Source: Epiperipatus broadwayi
Lineage: Eukaryota; Onychophora; Udeonychophora; Euonychophora; Peripatidae
Assembly: GCA_028023455.1 (NCBI GenBank)
Contig: JAQFVV010000027.1
Location: 10,539,845-10,603,844, forward strand
DNA length: 64,000 bases
Direction: 5' to 3'
The translations under genes and the position numbers were made by a program. Within the stretch, counting starts at the first letter, position 1, and each line of letters starts with the position of its first letter. The notes beneath the pieces are model-generated. The model did no database searches and was not told where the DNA came from. It saw only the letters and a list, made by a program, of their open reading frames with translations. Of the stretch, positions 11,286-22,590 are shown piece after piece.

Positions 11286-12335
11286 TATAATCATTATTTA
11301 TATACCCACATATAGCTTTATATACCTCTCTATATAATTATTACCTTTTTATATATTATACATTTTAATAAAGAGAGTGTACCAATAGCTCAAACAAGCT
11401 CTTAATTCATAAGTGTAGTAAGAGAAAATATTTAAAATCTCTTGGTAGATCTGAATTTAGTTCAGTCCAATATAACTATTTAAGTTAAATATCTAGAGTT
11501 AAAGACATTTTCATGTCAGAATATTTCAGAGTTTTTATTTAAATATTACTATTAAATAAGTGCTGTTTTTGAGTTGATATTTTAGATCTATTGTCTGGAT
11601 GTTCTAGCTCCTCCCTGAGGTGAGCCATAAGCTCAAAACCATTTTAAATATTTTCTCTTACTACACTTATGAATTAAGAGGTTGTTTGAGCTATTGGTAC
11701 GCTCTCTATATTACATATTTGTAAATACAAGCTTACAAAAGCATTATCATGCTATACATGATTTGCTTTATTGATTATTATACATTTTAATCTTTTTGAT
11801 ATTCTATACTTATCATTCAATACTTCCTATAATCATATATATATTATTTCATTTATTTTTTATTTTATTCTTATTAATTTTTTAATATTTAACTCTTAGA
11901 TTATATATTCATATTTTTACTTTTACATTATTATTATTAAATTTATTAACATTTAATATGTATAATTTTCTTTCATCTATAATTTTATTTTTTTAACATA
12001 TTAACATAATTTTCTTTAATTAAAGTATAATATTATAGGTTAAAGAAAATTATACATATTGAATGTTAATAAATTGAATAATAATAATGTAAAATATAAA
12101 AGTATGAATATATAATGTTAGAGATAAGTATTAAAAAATTGATAAAAATAAAATAAAAAATATATGAAATAAAAATAATATATATATATGATAATAGGAA
12201 GTATTGATTGATAAATATATAATATAAAAAAGATTAAAATGTATAATATATAAAAAGATAATAATTATATAGAGAGATATATAAAGATATATGTGGGTAT
12301 ATAAATAATGATTATAAGATAGAATATATATATTG
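11270..12335. repeat. Large imperfect palindrome, left arm split by an insertion
   Basis: The left arm (11270-11369 plus ~11776-12030) runs TATATTCTATCTTATAATCA, a TATACCCACATATAG-containing block, then ATTTAATATGTATAATTTTC. The right arm (~12035-12335) returns its reverse complement, ending ATTATAAGATAGAATATATA. The centre is near 12030. The 11370-11775 element interrupts only the left arm, so the palindrome is older. Confidence 0.8.
11370..11775. mobile_element. 406-bp inserted element with ~65-bp terminal inverted repeats and 16-bp direct repeat flanks (family E)
   Basis: The direct repeat TATTATACATTTTAAT occurs at 11354-11369 and 11776-11791 and bounds the insertion. Inside, GAGAGTGTACCAATAGCTCA (11373 onward) is inverted at ~11688-11707, giving arms of about 65 bp. 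A CTGAGGT - GAGC/GCTC hairpin - AAAAC segment (11605-11640, plus strand) resembles a hammerhead core with G12 lost. A 16-bp duplication is long for a DNA transposon and fits a target-primed retroelement better. Confidence 0.65.
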
Positions 12336-12660
12336 TAACCGGACCACCATACAACCCCTTTATTACCTCAGTTGTAACAATTTCCTAATGAGCATGTTTC
12401 AGGAAGGAACTATCAATTGGCATTCCCCAATACAGATGTTAACCTCCCCCCCCTACAACAATATTTCCTGCTCATCAGAGGATGTACCACCATAGAGACT
12501 GGAAGCATCTAGACATTTCTGCGTTTGGTTTTCCAAATGGCACCACTAGATTTCCATCTCACTACAACCTGACTTACCTAGGTCTAGTTATGCCAGATGT
12601 AGCTCAGGAGGCATGAGATTCTCATGAACAAGTGCACTGAATGATGAGTGATGCAATAAC
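12336..12660. other. GC-richer unidentified segment, possible LTR fragment
   Basis: Starts TGTAACCGG, like the TGTAACGG start of the LTR at 61786. It is clearly more GC-rich than its surroundings and contains a C8 run near 12450. I find no coding sequence or matching second LTR. An LTR fragment is a low-confidence guess. Confidence 0.25.
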
Positions 12661-12910
12661 AAAAAAAATAGAATTGAACAACTGGATAACTACAATTAAT
12701 TTTAAGTAATAATAATTTTATTTAATAACAGGTTTAAATAAATGTCCATCAAACAAAGTATTTCATTGACAGGTCATATTTGGATTGTTAGTTCATATAT
12801 GCGCATATGGTCCTAGATCAGTTTGATATATATTTAATCATTCTTTCATAATCATCGATGATTGGTGCAATAAGTTCAACTATAAGTGCTGTACAAAATA
12901 TTCACCCTCG

Positions 12911-13440
12911 ATTGTGGTATCTGGAGGTAAATCTCGGTCATTCATCTGGGATCCAGGTATGTGGATATAAATTCAAGTCATTCATCTTTTATCCAGGTAT
13001 ATGGATATAAATTCAAGTCATTCATCTTTTATCCAGGTATGTGGATATAAATTCAAGTCATTCATCTTTGATCCAGGTGTCTGGGTTTAAATTCAAGTTA
13101 TTCACTTATATTAAAATAATTAATTCTATAATTCAGATTTGTAGATTTAAATCATTTATTTACTTAAGTTATCTTTAATCCAAGTGTATGGATGTAGGTT
13201 CATGTCATTCATTTATATTAACAGATTAATTCTCTAATTCAGATTTGTAGATTTAAATCATTTATTTACTTAAGTGGTCTTTAATCCAAATGTATGCATG
13301 TAGGATCATGTCATTCATTTATATTAACAGATTAATTCTCAAATTCATGTGTGTAGATTTGAGTTATTCATTTGTTTAACTCATCTTCAATACAGGTGTC
13401 TGGGTTTAAATTCAAGTCATTCCTTATATTAAAATATTAA
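12911..13440 (+). repeat. Minisatellite: 40-bp units passing into a 106-bp higher-order repeat
   Basis: ATCCAGGTATGTGGATATAA starts at 12951, 12991 and 13031, with a variant at 13071 (40-bp period). Further right, ATTCAGATTTGTAG recurs at 13131 and 13237 and a variant at 13343 (106-bp period), together with TTCATTTATATTAACAGATT. Confidence 0.85.
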
Positions 13441-13482
13441 TTTTTTAATTCAGATATTCATATACATAAACTTTATTATTTT

Positions 13483-13655
13483 ATAATAAATTTAATCGGC
13501 CATTTAAGCTATTGTGTGCTTTTTCATGAGTGTTAAATAATAATAAATGAGTACTTCCGCTTACAACACAAGATATAGTATTTAGGAAAGAATAAAATGA
13601 ATTTAACACTCGTGAAAAAGTGCACAATAGCTTAAATGGCTGATTAAATTTATTA
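13483..13655. mobile_element. Short MITE with long terminal inverted repeats
   Basis: TTTAATCGGCCATTTAAGCT (13490 onward) and its continuation through GAGTGTTAAAT are inverted at ~13590-13650. The GAGTGTTAAATAATAA and CGGCC...AAGC blocks are shared with the MITE at 51940-52320, so both belong to one superfamily. There is no transposase. Confidence 0.75.
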
Positions 13656-13659
13656 CAAT

Positions 13660-14965
13660 TAGAAACAGCGCTAAAAATAAATGTTTATTATTTTATTTAG
13701 ATATAAGTACTATGCAGTTAAGAATTTATGATTTATATTTAATTATTCTAGCATGAATATTTACTTGGTCTGCTGCGGACATATATTTTTATACATAAAT
13801 TCATCAGCAGTTTCATTTATAATTTATCAATAATAAACGTATTTTTATATTTTACTTATAATTTATCAATAATAAACATATTTTCATATAGCTACCTTTA
13901 TTCATAATTTTAGTTTCATTTATAATTTATCAATAATAAACGTATTTTCATGTAGCTACATTTATTTATAATTTTCTTTAAGAAAGACGTTTTGTCTTGT
14001 CTTTTATAAATGCACATAGTATCGAATATTTTATAAAATCATACCTTCATTTTATCCAGTTAGTTCCTTCATATCCATGATGTGATGGCATTAAAAAGGG
14101 GGCATGGTATTTCAGCTGGATGGCATTATTTCCTTTCTATGATGTTTATCCAGGCAAATCTTGGAGACACATGGTTTGGAATGAACAGAGAAAGCTGTTA
14201 CCGTTTAGCCTTCCATCGTTGTTTTCCTTAATAATGTTTTCTTTTTCCATCATTAACAGTGGTGGTAAAGGTTATATTTCAAGGTAACGAAAATCAGAAT
14301 TAGGAAATACTTAAATAAGAATTTTAACCTTTTAATTCTTCACTTTTCTTACTTCTTTAACTGTTCTTAAAAATCTTTTTTCTGAAAAATTTTTTGAAAC
14401 AATCTTCTTTAAAATACACTGTAAAAATCTTTTTTTTAATCCCCTCTGACTTCCAACTCAACTATTTATATTCTGATCTCTGGATTTATTAAGCAGCTCA
14501 GCCCACTGTATCTTATTTGTTGCACAGCTTTCATTTAAGCCTGAGTGCTTTTCTCTTCTAAAGGATTGGACAACTACTTTTGGTGGGATAGATAAGAGAT
14601 CATAAGGATTAGTCATGTTTTCCAATTTATTTAGACTGCCTCAAGCTATTATCACACTTTATATGACAACATTGTTCCAAAAATTAAAAATGTAATATTT
14701 TTAATAAATGCCAGCTTTTATTTATATCGTAATTTAAAACTAAGAAATCAGTAATGATTTATCTTTATTATTTTTTTTTTCTCAATTATAGAAAATAATG
14801 ATTTTCTTTCTTAGATTGATGAATCTTAATAAAGATTTGTACATTTTTTTAATTGCAGATTTAAACGTATTTGTTGTCTTTTTTCTTTTTAATTTGACCA
14901 AATTATATTTTTAAATGGGGGGGGTCTTTTGAATATATACGTGGAACAGTATATCTGTTTTGTTT
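13660..14965. other. Gene-free stretch with short local repeats
   Basis: Contains three copies of a TTTATAATTTATCAATAATA-type unit around 13817-13945 (spacing ~45-60 bp). Otherwise I see nothing interpretable, though 14080-14260 is slightly GC-richer. Confidence 0.4.
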
Positions 14966-14969
14966 CAAT

Positions 14970-15178
14970 ATATAATGTAAAATTATATGTTCATGTATAT
15001 TTGTATTCATTTATTTGTATTGTGTTTGTTATAGTTCTGAAGAAGGTTGCTGGGGCAAACAAAACCATCAATAGTGGGTTGTAAAAAGCATTGTAAAAAG
15101 TAATAAAGAACAGAGATAATATTAATAATATATGTTTTTAAAAAGTTAAAAAATATGTTCTATTTGATTTTTTTGTTC
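14970..15178 (+). repeat. Repeat family D, second copy, with hammerhead-like core
   Basis: Matches the reverse complement of 11110-11285 (TATAATGTAAAATTATATGT, TTGTATTGTGTTTGTTATAG). At 15035-15065 it reads CTGAAGA, then A-GGTTGC-TGGG-GCAAAC-A (a 6-bp stem with one G-U), then AAACC. This resembles a decayed CUGANGA/stem II/GAAA core with G12 mutated. Confidence 0.5.
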
Positions 15179-15339
15179 TACTTAAATAGGAAGTAATATA
15201 ATTTTTTTCTTCTTCTTTCTTTCCTTATGTATTGATTTTTACTTTTATATAGACCATTTACAACTTCCTTAAACACTTTAACAATACTACTTTTTATATG
15301 AAAACTTTATTCTAACAATCATGTAAAAGTAAAAATATA

Positions 15340-15585
15340 AAAATTTATTATGTACAAGAAACAAGGAATTCAATTTATACAAGATTAATTCAACATAAAT
15401 ATTATAAGAGATCACCTATTTATTTACATTCATTAAAAACAAATCATAGATTTGAGAAAGATAATATAAAAATGATTAATTATACCAATAATAGAAGGGA
15501 TAAAAAAATTAAAGAGGCAATATTGATTAAAAATATAAAACAAAATCTTAATAGAGATTTTGGGGTAAAAACAATAATTTTATAA
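15340..15585 (+). pseudogene. Penelope-like GIY-YIG endonuclease C-terminal remnant
   Basis: One frame is open from about 15340 to the stop at 15583-15585. It reads YYVQETRNSIYTRLIQHK, matching the YIG(x)T(x)R(x)LKTRLxEHK segment of GIY-YIG nucleases with YIG changed to YVQ. It continues through LHSLKTNHRFEKDNIKMI and KKIKEAILIKNIKQNLNRDF. The last parts match the family-typical HxFDxDNVKI and REAIxIRxxKPxLNRD positions, including the catalytic-type Glu in KEA. The upstream GIY half and the whole RT are missing (5' truncation), and there is no start codon in context. In intact PLEs this domain makes the nick that primes reverse transcription. The assignment comes from motif recognition, not from a search. 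Confidence 0.7.
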
Positions 15586-16059
15586 ACAATTATGATTAAT
15601 AATAGTTTAAATATGGAAAAGATTAAAAGAATAAAGTTGAAGAAAATGACAATAGAGGGAGGTGTTAGGCAAGTATAAACATTTTGAAACTTTTGTCAGT
15701 TGGATTTTTAGAAATACTATTGTAAAGAGGTAATTTTTGCAATGTAAAAAAGTAATTTGTAATGTCAAAAAAGTTAATACTTAATTATAAAATATTTAAT
15801 AAAAATAAGAAAAGGTTAGAAGTTGATTAAAAATACAAGTAAAAGGACAATCATATGTATTAAATAGTTGAAAAAAGGTTAAAGTTTTTTAAAATTAAAA
15901 TTATAATAAATATTTTAAAAATATAATAAAGTAACATAAAATAAATGTGAATAGAATTAATTAAGAGTATATATAATGGTCATGTTAAAATGTATATTTT
16001 ATTTGTGTATTTAATTATGTATATGAGTGTGTATAAAATGTATTAATTGTATAATTATA

Positions 16060-16118
16060 TATTTGGATTGTAGCTCTGATGATGACTGCAGGACAATTGA
16101 AACTGTTAGAATAAAGTT
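16060..16118 (+). ncRNA. Hammerhead-like motif at the 3' end of the PLE
   Basis: GCTCTGATGA, then a 16-nt segment TGACTGCAGGACAATT, then GAAACTGTTAGAA. The catalytic boxes CUGAUGA and GAAAC are intact and an A-C/G-U stem III with a GUU triplet can be drawn. Stem II is poor and stem I short, so it is probably decayed or a divergent variant. Its position in a PLE agrees with known PLE hammerheads. Confidence 0.5.
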
Positions 16119-16639
16119 TTAATATAAAAAAATAGTATTGTTAAAGTGTTTAAAGAAGTTATAAATGGTATGATACTTAAATAGGACTAAGATAAAAAAT
16201 AAATAAATAGTCATCTTATTGTAATTAGACTTATTAATTAATTATTGTATATATATATGTAGAAAACACATACTGTATATATATATGTGATTGTATATAT
16301 ATGATGAAATATAAATGGGGATTCTGCTTTTGACTATACTGTAATACTAATAGTTTACCTTTTGCTCAGACTACAATATTGATTTTTAATTAGCTATTGC
16401 ATTGAAAGATTGTGAATGCAGATTTTAACTACAATTAAAAATATAATTCCCATTTGTTATATTTTATCATTTATAACATCCATTAAAACATTAAATTATC
16501 ATATATACATATACTTAAAATTAAAAATAATCAATTTAAAACAAAATATAAGCAGATAACTTTCTATAAATAAATACAAAAATTCATATATCAACCCAGC
16601 AACATTACTGACAAATTTTAACATTGAAATTTGATGACA

Positions 16640-16705
16640 AAGTATATACATATATCATTAAAACCAGTCAACACTTATACAATCCCAATATCAATAACAA
16701 TATAT
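16640..16705 (-). repeat. Dispersed repeat, inverted partner of 2738-2815
   Basis: CCAGTCAACACTTATACAAT and CCCAATATCAATAACAATAT are the reverse complement of the block near 2745-2800. Confidence 0.6.
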
Positions 16706-17233
16706 GAATATAATAAATTGATATTTTATATAGTTCATTACTATCGATGAATTTAAGTACAAGTTTTGAAATCAAATGAGACTAATATGGAGGAATTACT
16801 GTTTACATTTTTTTTCAATTACTAACTTTGTAAAACATTTATAATGCGTACTATAGCTTATTAGTCAAGCTTATGTATAGCATAGCAATAAAATATATCT
16901 AAAAATAAATAAATATTTTTGTAGAAAATTTTTTAATTTGAATTGTAGATCATTAATAATTGAAATTCAGTCTTAAATAAACATTTTTCGTGAGTTTAAA
17001 CATCTTTAAAACTATGAGTTTTTTGTCATAAATTTAATGTCAAATAAATCACTTAATTTTACATATCTTCTAAATAAATAGTCAACAAATACCAATAGGT
17101 TCCTGGAATAATGTTTTAAAGTATTAATTGACATATTGACAATAATAGTATAAAGTTTTGGATGTAAAGGTATAATAATAGTTCGGAAATGTTATATATA
17201 GAGCTCACAAAACAAATTCTTAACAAGCTTTAT

Positions 17234-17296
17234 AGAATACCCCCAACCTCAGATCAGTTTCTGCTACTGGCATCCTCAGTGATGTGCTAGGATATC
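17234..17296 (-). ncRNA. Type I hammerhead motif (family B, left arm)
   Basis: The minus strand reads CACAUCA, CUGAGGA, UGC-CAGUA-GCA (a perfect 3-bp stem II), GAAAC, UGAUC, UGAGG. Both catalytic boxes are intact. Stem III is weakened (ACU/GAU) and the triplet is AUC. The right-arm copy has the better stems I and III, so the two arms have complementary defects. Confidence 0.6.
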
Positions 17297-17664
17297 TAAT
17301 CATTAGATTAAAAATACCAGGACAAGTGCAGCACTTTATCTAATGTATAACTGTTAAGTAGAAACTCTGAAAATTTCAGACATCCGTATGTCTTCCAATC
17401 CAGCTATCTAACTTAAATAGCCATATGGGGCTGAAACTAAGCTTTTTTGCAATTTTATTTTTTGATATGATGGCTTTGGCAATTTTATATTGCTAAAGCT
17501 TAATATATGGTGTATCTTAACTTAGTTCAGTCCCATATGGCTATTTAAGTTAGATAGCTGGATTGTAAGACGTATGGATGTCTGAAAATTTCAGAGTTTT
17601 TATTTAATAGTTTATACATTAGATAAAATGCTGGGCTTGCCCTGGTATTTTTAATCTTATGATT

Positions 17665-17727
17665 GAATATCCTAGCATCTCACTGAGGACGTCAGTAGCA
17701 GAAACCGGTCTGAGATTAGGGGTATTC
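17665..17727 (+). ncRNA. Type I hammerhead motif (family B, right arm)
   Basis: CUGAGGA at 17683-17689, stem II region CGUCAGUAGCA with a damaged closing pair, GAAAC, stem III ACC/GGU, GUC triplet with cleavage predicted after 17710. Stem I is long and well paired: AUCUCA before the core pairs with UGAGAU after the cleavage site. CCUA then pairs with UAGG, and GAAUA (17665-17669) with UAUUC (17723-17727), with small internal loops between. This layout is the type I fold. Confidence 0.65.
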
Positions 17728-17784
17728 TACAAAGCTTGTTAAGAATTTGTTTTGTTTTGCGAGCTCTATATATAATGATAGTTC

Positions 17785-19530
17785 AAATAAGTAGTGCAAT
17801 TACGTTTGACATTTAAATATTCCACATCCTACTATATTTTCATGTAAACTATACTCGAATCATGATTTATTTTAATGAATTATTCTTTTTTTAGTTATTA
17901 ATATACATTATATTTACAATTAAATACAGTAATATCAATAATTTGCCGATGTCTATATGTTAAATGCTCTGTTGAAAGGCAGGAAAACAAGTGATTGAGC
18001 ACTATAACTGAAGGACACTTAATCATCATAGGAATATTTTATCATTGTTCACTATCCTCTCAATTCTAACATCTCACTCTTATTACTATTAATAATTACA
18101 ATTTAATTTACTAATTAAAATTAATTTATAGTTGATAGTTTGAAACGTTTATATTTTTCATCATCAGCTATTTTATTTTTATGTACATCAAATTTTTAAT
18201 TTATTAGTCATATATATGTATATAATTTTTATAAATGAAATATATTTTAATTTTAAAAAAACTGTAAATAATATAATATAAGCAGCTTTCCTTTTTTAAT
18301 CCGATGCTTGTTATTTGGTCTAATTTCCTGTCTGAGATTTATGATTATTCTTTATTTTAGCTGTTAGAAAAATTTCTTTAATAATTGTTTTTCATCTTCT
18401 TTTTTTTATTGACCCCTGCAAATGTATCTGATCAAACATCTTTCTAAGGTTATCTCAGGGATTATTTGTGACGCTGTAATAATTTAATGGCATTCTCACA
18501 TAAACAGTATTTACTTTACCTACCTAGTATTAGTTTTTAAGATAATTTTTAAAAAAAAAAAAGATAAATATGTATTATGCTAAACCCAGAAAATGAAAAA
18601 GAGTGTTTTTATAATAAATAACAAAGTTAAAGAGCTGCTTAGGAATTTCAAATCAAAAAGTAAGTTAAACACTTAAATTATATTTGCATTTATAATAAAA
18701 CGTGACTTCTACTCGGTATACAAAATAATATCAATAAATAAAGGCAATTTATTTTTCCTTGCTGAACTCAAAATAATAATCTTATTTGATGAAAATTTTT
18801 TATGTATTTATTTTGGAGTGGTGTATAATTGCTTTGCTTCTAAATTAATTTCGGTAAAAAAAAAGTTGGTTGCACCTATGGCGCATCTGCACCTTTTATC
18901 TCTTTGACACTGCTAAATTTTTGGTCGTATGATATTGTTTTTAGCTTGAATGATAAAAGTTTAAAGTTGTTATTGTGTGCTTGTCTGCATTGCTTACAAT
19001 TTTAAGTTCAAATTTTCATTAATAAAAGCAAAAGCTAAACCCGGTATGGAGATGGGGATTTAAATACAGTAAAATGTTAGTCATTGAGCTCACAATAGCT
19101 ATATTGAAAGAGAGAGCTGCTCTTTATAATAAATATAAACAAAGCAGCTTTTTTAAAAAATGCTGAATATGCGCAGTGCATAGCATATATCATACCAATT
19201 TTTCAATGGGTATTAAAAATATCTACCAAAAAGTCATTATTTTCTGATACAATATGAACACATAATCAACGATAATTATTTTAATACAAAAATTATTTAA
19301 TATTCATTTAATTTGTAATTTGGCATTTTACGCAGATATGTACAATGTTATGAATATACTACATAATTATAAGTCAATCGTAATTATTATTTGACACTTC
19401 TTGAAAATTATGAGTTTATTTAAAATTTTAGCCTTTCCGTCTCAAATTTGTGTTGTACTGATAAAAATAACAAATTAAATGTGATGGTAATAGGAAGGAA
19501 TTTGCAATTAAATAATGCTTTAAGAGGTCT
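17785..19530. other. AT-rich region with no recognisable gene
   Basis: No coding or RNA features recognised; there are poly-A/T runs only. The segment 18860-19080 is slightly GC-richer but has no usable ORF. Confidence 0.5.
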
Positions 19531-19534
19531 GCAT

Positions 19535-19645
19535 GGTTTTATAGTGGTGAGCTTTGGAACTCATAGTCCATAGATTGCATCTTTACTCTGTCACTTCCAG
19601 GGTTTAAACTTCATATGAAATCCTGAGCAATAAATAATTTTTTTT
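19535..19645 (+). repeat. Candidate tRNA-derived SINE
   Basis: TTATAGTGGTGAGC resembles a tRNA A-box, and GGGTTTAAACTTC about 60 bp further resembles a B-box (GGTTCRAAYCC type). An AAATAATTTTTTTTATTTT tail follows. There is only one copy of this form in the window, so the call rests on box spacing. Confidence 0.35.
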
Positions 19646-19649
19646 ATTT

Positions 19650-21955
19650 TGTAATGATTTAAATTTTAGATTGTTATTTAAAATATTATTAACAACTGGC
19701 TATTGTTCTTAAGATCAAATAAAGCTTCTATTCAAGAACCATTAGCCCTCAAAGCTATTATATTATCATTATTTATTGTTTAATATTTATAATTCTTTGA
19801 AATAATATTAAACCCTTATCCACCATCTATAGCATTTTCTAAATTTGTAAACTAAAATTGACCAATTTACGCACATGTTTTTGTCTCCAGGATCAACAGG
19901 CACTTTAAAAGCAATAGCAATCAGCCATCATACCAATGTTATTCTTATTAAATGTCATTAAATTTTTTTAATTAATATTAAACATTGAACAATGAAATTA
20001 GCTTATTTAAAATGGCTTATGTATAATGGCCCACAATAAATATACAAGGCAGAGTTAGTTTAAACATTATTTTCCCGCATAAGAATCGTGCATACAAATA
20101 AATATCTAAATACCTGTTATCATAGATAATGAATGCAATTGATTCTCCAAAATTTCACATAAACCAACATCTTGCATAAATAATAATCAATTATAATGGA
20201 AAAATAATAATTTGTTATCTTAAGTTCAAAATGTATAAAACTTCAGTTAAAAAAATAAAGCTTAAATTGAAAATATTATTAACTAATAAATAAACATAAT
20301 ATGAATCATTTTATTGCTTATTTTAAAAATGCTAATCTGTGGGTAAATGTACGGTGTAAAAACAATTCAGTAGCTATAATTTTAAGAAAATTATATTTTT
20401 TTTCATTGGTGGGCTTGCTTTTTAAGTAGCCAGATAAAACTTCTTTAATCACAATTCATTAAATTAAAATAATCCATTTAGACAAAAAAAGTAATTGACC
20501 ACATTGTACATTTTAACTTTTTTTTTAAAATTTAACTTAACACGATGTGCATTTTAAAATGTATGTTTGGTGCACTTTATGTTCCATTATTAAAGTTTTT
20601 ATTTTTGTAATATTCAATCAATAAAACTATGAATTTTTTTCCAGAGCTGTTGATTTTTTTAAGCAGATATTTGCAAATTTTTTATTTTACATAAATGCAG
20701 TTGAAATTACATAAAAATCAAATACAGCAATGTATAAATGGATTAAATCCTTTTTACCTGCTACAATAAAAGTTTTTTTACCTGCTACAATAAAAGTTAT
20801 TTTGATTATGTCAAAAACAATTTCAAGATTATTGATGTAAAATTGATTAAATATGTAATATTTTAAACTTATGTTTAGTAAACTTTGATCATATAAAGTT
20901 AATTAACTGCATACACACAAAATCATTTTTTTCTCAAAATAATTTACAATTATAACACCTGTATTTTACAATTATGATGATCACATTATCTCCCCAGTCA
21001 AAATAATGTTCTTAAAACTTTAATTCATAAAATTGATTGAATGAATATATTTTAGCTAATATATAAATTTTAAAATTTAATATTAATACTCTTGGTTATC
21101 AAATATCAAATAAATAATTTGTCAGTAATAATTTCCTGAAGTAATTTTCTAAATTTCTCAACTTACTTATTGATGAAAAAAGACATTTTTCAAGAGACTG
21201 GTTTTTTCATCCAAAGGGAATATTTAAAAATATAGAAAATGCTGTTGAAAATTTTATTATCCTTCAAGAGATTATTCTGGATCATCAATTTGTTTATTTG
21301 ATATTTGATAACCATTAACCATGATAGGTGAAAGTCAAAATATCATTCATTAACTACTGTGTTTCTCTGAAAGAATCTAATTACAGAAGTATTCATTAAT
21401 TAAAGCAAAAAAAAAACATTACTTTCTTGACAATAACAGTTATGTGGGAAAGTAATAAAATCCATAGAAAAAATAGCTGCATTTAAATAGCTAAATAACT
21501 TATAATAAGAACAGAGCTAATAATATAAAAATTTAAACTAATACTAATATGTCAACAGTTTCTGTTAAAATTAAATTCTTTAAGAATCTTTTGAAACTTG
21601 AGATGGGTAACATTAATATAGTCAATCCCAAATGACATGCTACTATATTAAATAATAATGGCTAAAATACATTTTCTATCTTTGATTATGTGATTTACAT
21701 AAATTTGGTACATTTATTTGTTCAAAAGAGAGACAAGTGAATTAGAAGTGACAAATGTAATACCTCTTGGTGCACAATCGGTGTACATTTCCAGAATTAC
21801 TTTAGATAAATAAAATTGATTTACGAATATATACTATAATTGAGAAACAAATCTTTTATAATGTATAACGTTTTTTCTGCCCATTATAATATACAAAGTA
21901 TGATTCTGCAAAAAATAAGGATATTTTATACTGTTCTATTTAATAATAGTGGATT
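19650..21955. other. AT-rich region with no recognisable gene
   Basis: Contains an exact tandem duplication of TTACCTGCTACAATAAAAGT near 20753-20799. It also has an inverted repeat pair at 21088-21115 and 21290-21318 (GGTTATCAAATATCAAATAA and its complement) that could be a degraded ~230-bp MITE. No gene is seen. Confidence 0.5.
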
Positions 21956-22107
21956 TACTTGATTTGATCATACATTGTACAGGCTTAAACCTGCATTTAT
22001 AGATGTAAATATGTGGTGTTCAAACTCAGACTTTCACATGAGCCACCACTCTCAGTGCCATCTCATATTGCTGACCTACCTGATCACACACATGTTGAAA
22101 AGATAAA

Positions 22108-22162
22108 TAATCACCAATATACATATTTCATGCTAAACCAGCAATCATCAGTTGGTCTAGAT
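22108..22162 (-). ncRNA. Type I hammerhead motif (family C, left arm)
   Basis: The minus strand reads ACCAA, CUGAUGA (complement of 22145-22151), U-UGCU-GGUU-UAGCAU with a UGCU/AGCA stem II, GAAA, then UAUGUAUA, UUGGU. Stem III is AUAU/GUAU with one wobble, the triplet is AUA and stem I is ACCAA/UUGGU. Predicted cleavage is between 22118 and 22117. Confidence 0.65.
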
Positions 22163-22590
22163 TACTATCCTCACACATATATATATAATCAGTATTCAGC
22201 TTTATATTAAGATAGCCAATCTATATACTTTAATGGACAGGCTTCAAACTATTCCAACTCACAACTCTTTAGCCTTCCATTTCATTGAAAATCTGATGAT
22301 GGAACATTCAAAGCCCTTGTTAGTGCCAAGGTTGTCATCCTACCCATGTTGACATATTAGTCATTCTGACCCCTCATGTACAGGAGAATAATCCATTTAT
22401 ACATACATATGTGAGGGATGGGCAGACCTTTTACACACTATTTATGTAAGTTAATACATCAGATTTTTAATGAAATGGAATGCTAAAGAGTTGTGAGTTG
22501 GAATAGTTTGAAGCCTGTCCATTAAAGTATATAGATTGGCTATCTTAATATAAAGCTGAATACTGATTATATATATGTGTGAGGATAGTA

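Larger units (their letters stand above)
15192..16173 (+). mobile_element. 5'-truncated Penelope-like element with 13-bp target-site duplication
   Basis: TACTTAAATAGGA occurs at 15179-15191 and 16174-16186 and flanks the 982-bp insertion exactly. The insert encodes a GIY-YIG endonuclease C-terminus (15340-15585) and has a hammerhead-like motif near its 3' end (16060-16118). Its ends are inverted relative to each other: ~15262-15318 (AAACACTTTAACAATACTA) matches the reverse complement of ~16105-16170. C-terminal GIY-YIG domains, hammerhead motifs and complex inverted or tandem ends are known PLE traits. Confidence 0.75.
17171..17784. mobile_element. Palindromic hammerhead element (family B), 14-bp target duplication
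   Basis: TATAATAATAGTTC at 17171-17184 and TATAATGATAGTTC at 17771-17784 (one difference) flank the element. The arms 17205-17440 and ~17515-17765 are inverted copies (TTCTTAACAAGCTT...; AGCCATATGG and its complement), separated by a ~75-bp centre. Each arm carries one hammerhead-like motif, facing outward on opposite strands. There is no protein-coding capacity. Because the element is symmetric, a read-through transcript from either side contains one sense-oriented ribozyme motif. Confidence 0.75.

Noticed and set aside
12455-12490. CTGATGAGCAGGAAAT on the minus strand as a hammerhead core
   Set aside because: Only four bases separate the two boxes, so no stem II can form, and no stem I or III is visible.
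12911-13440. CRISPR-like array (regular 40-bp period)
   Set aside because: Units are contiguous variants without unique spacers and the context is eukaryotic, so this is a minisatellite.
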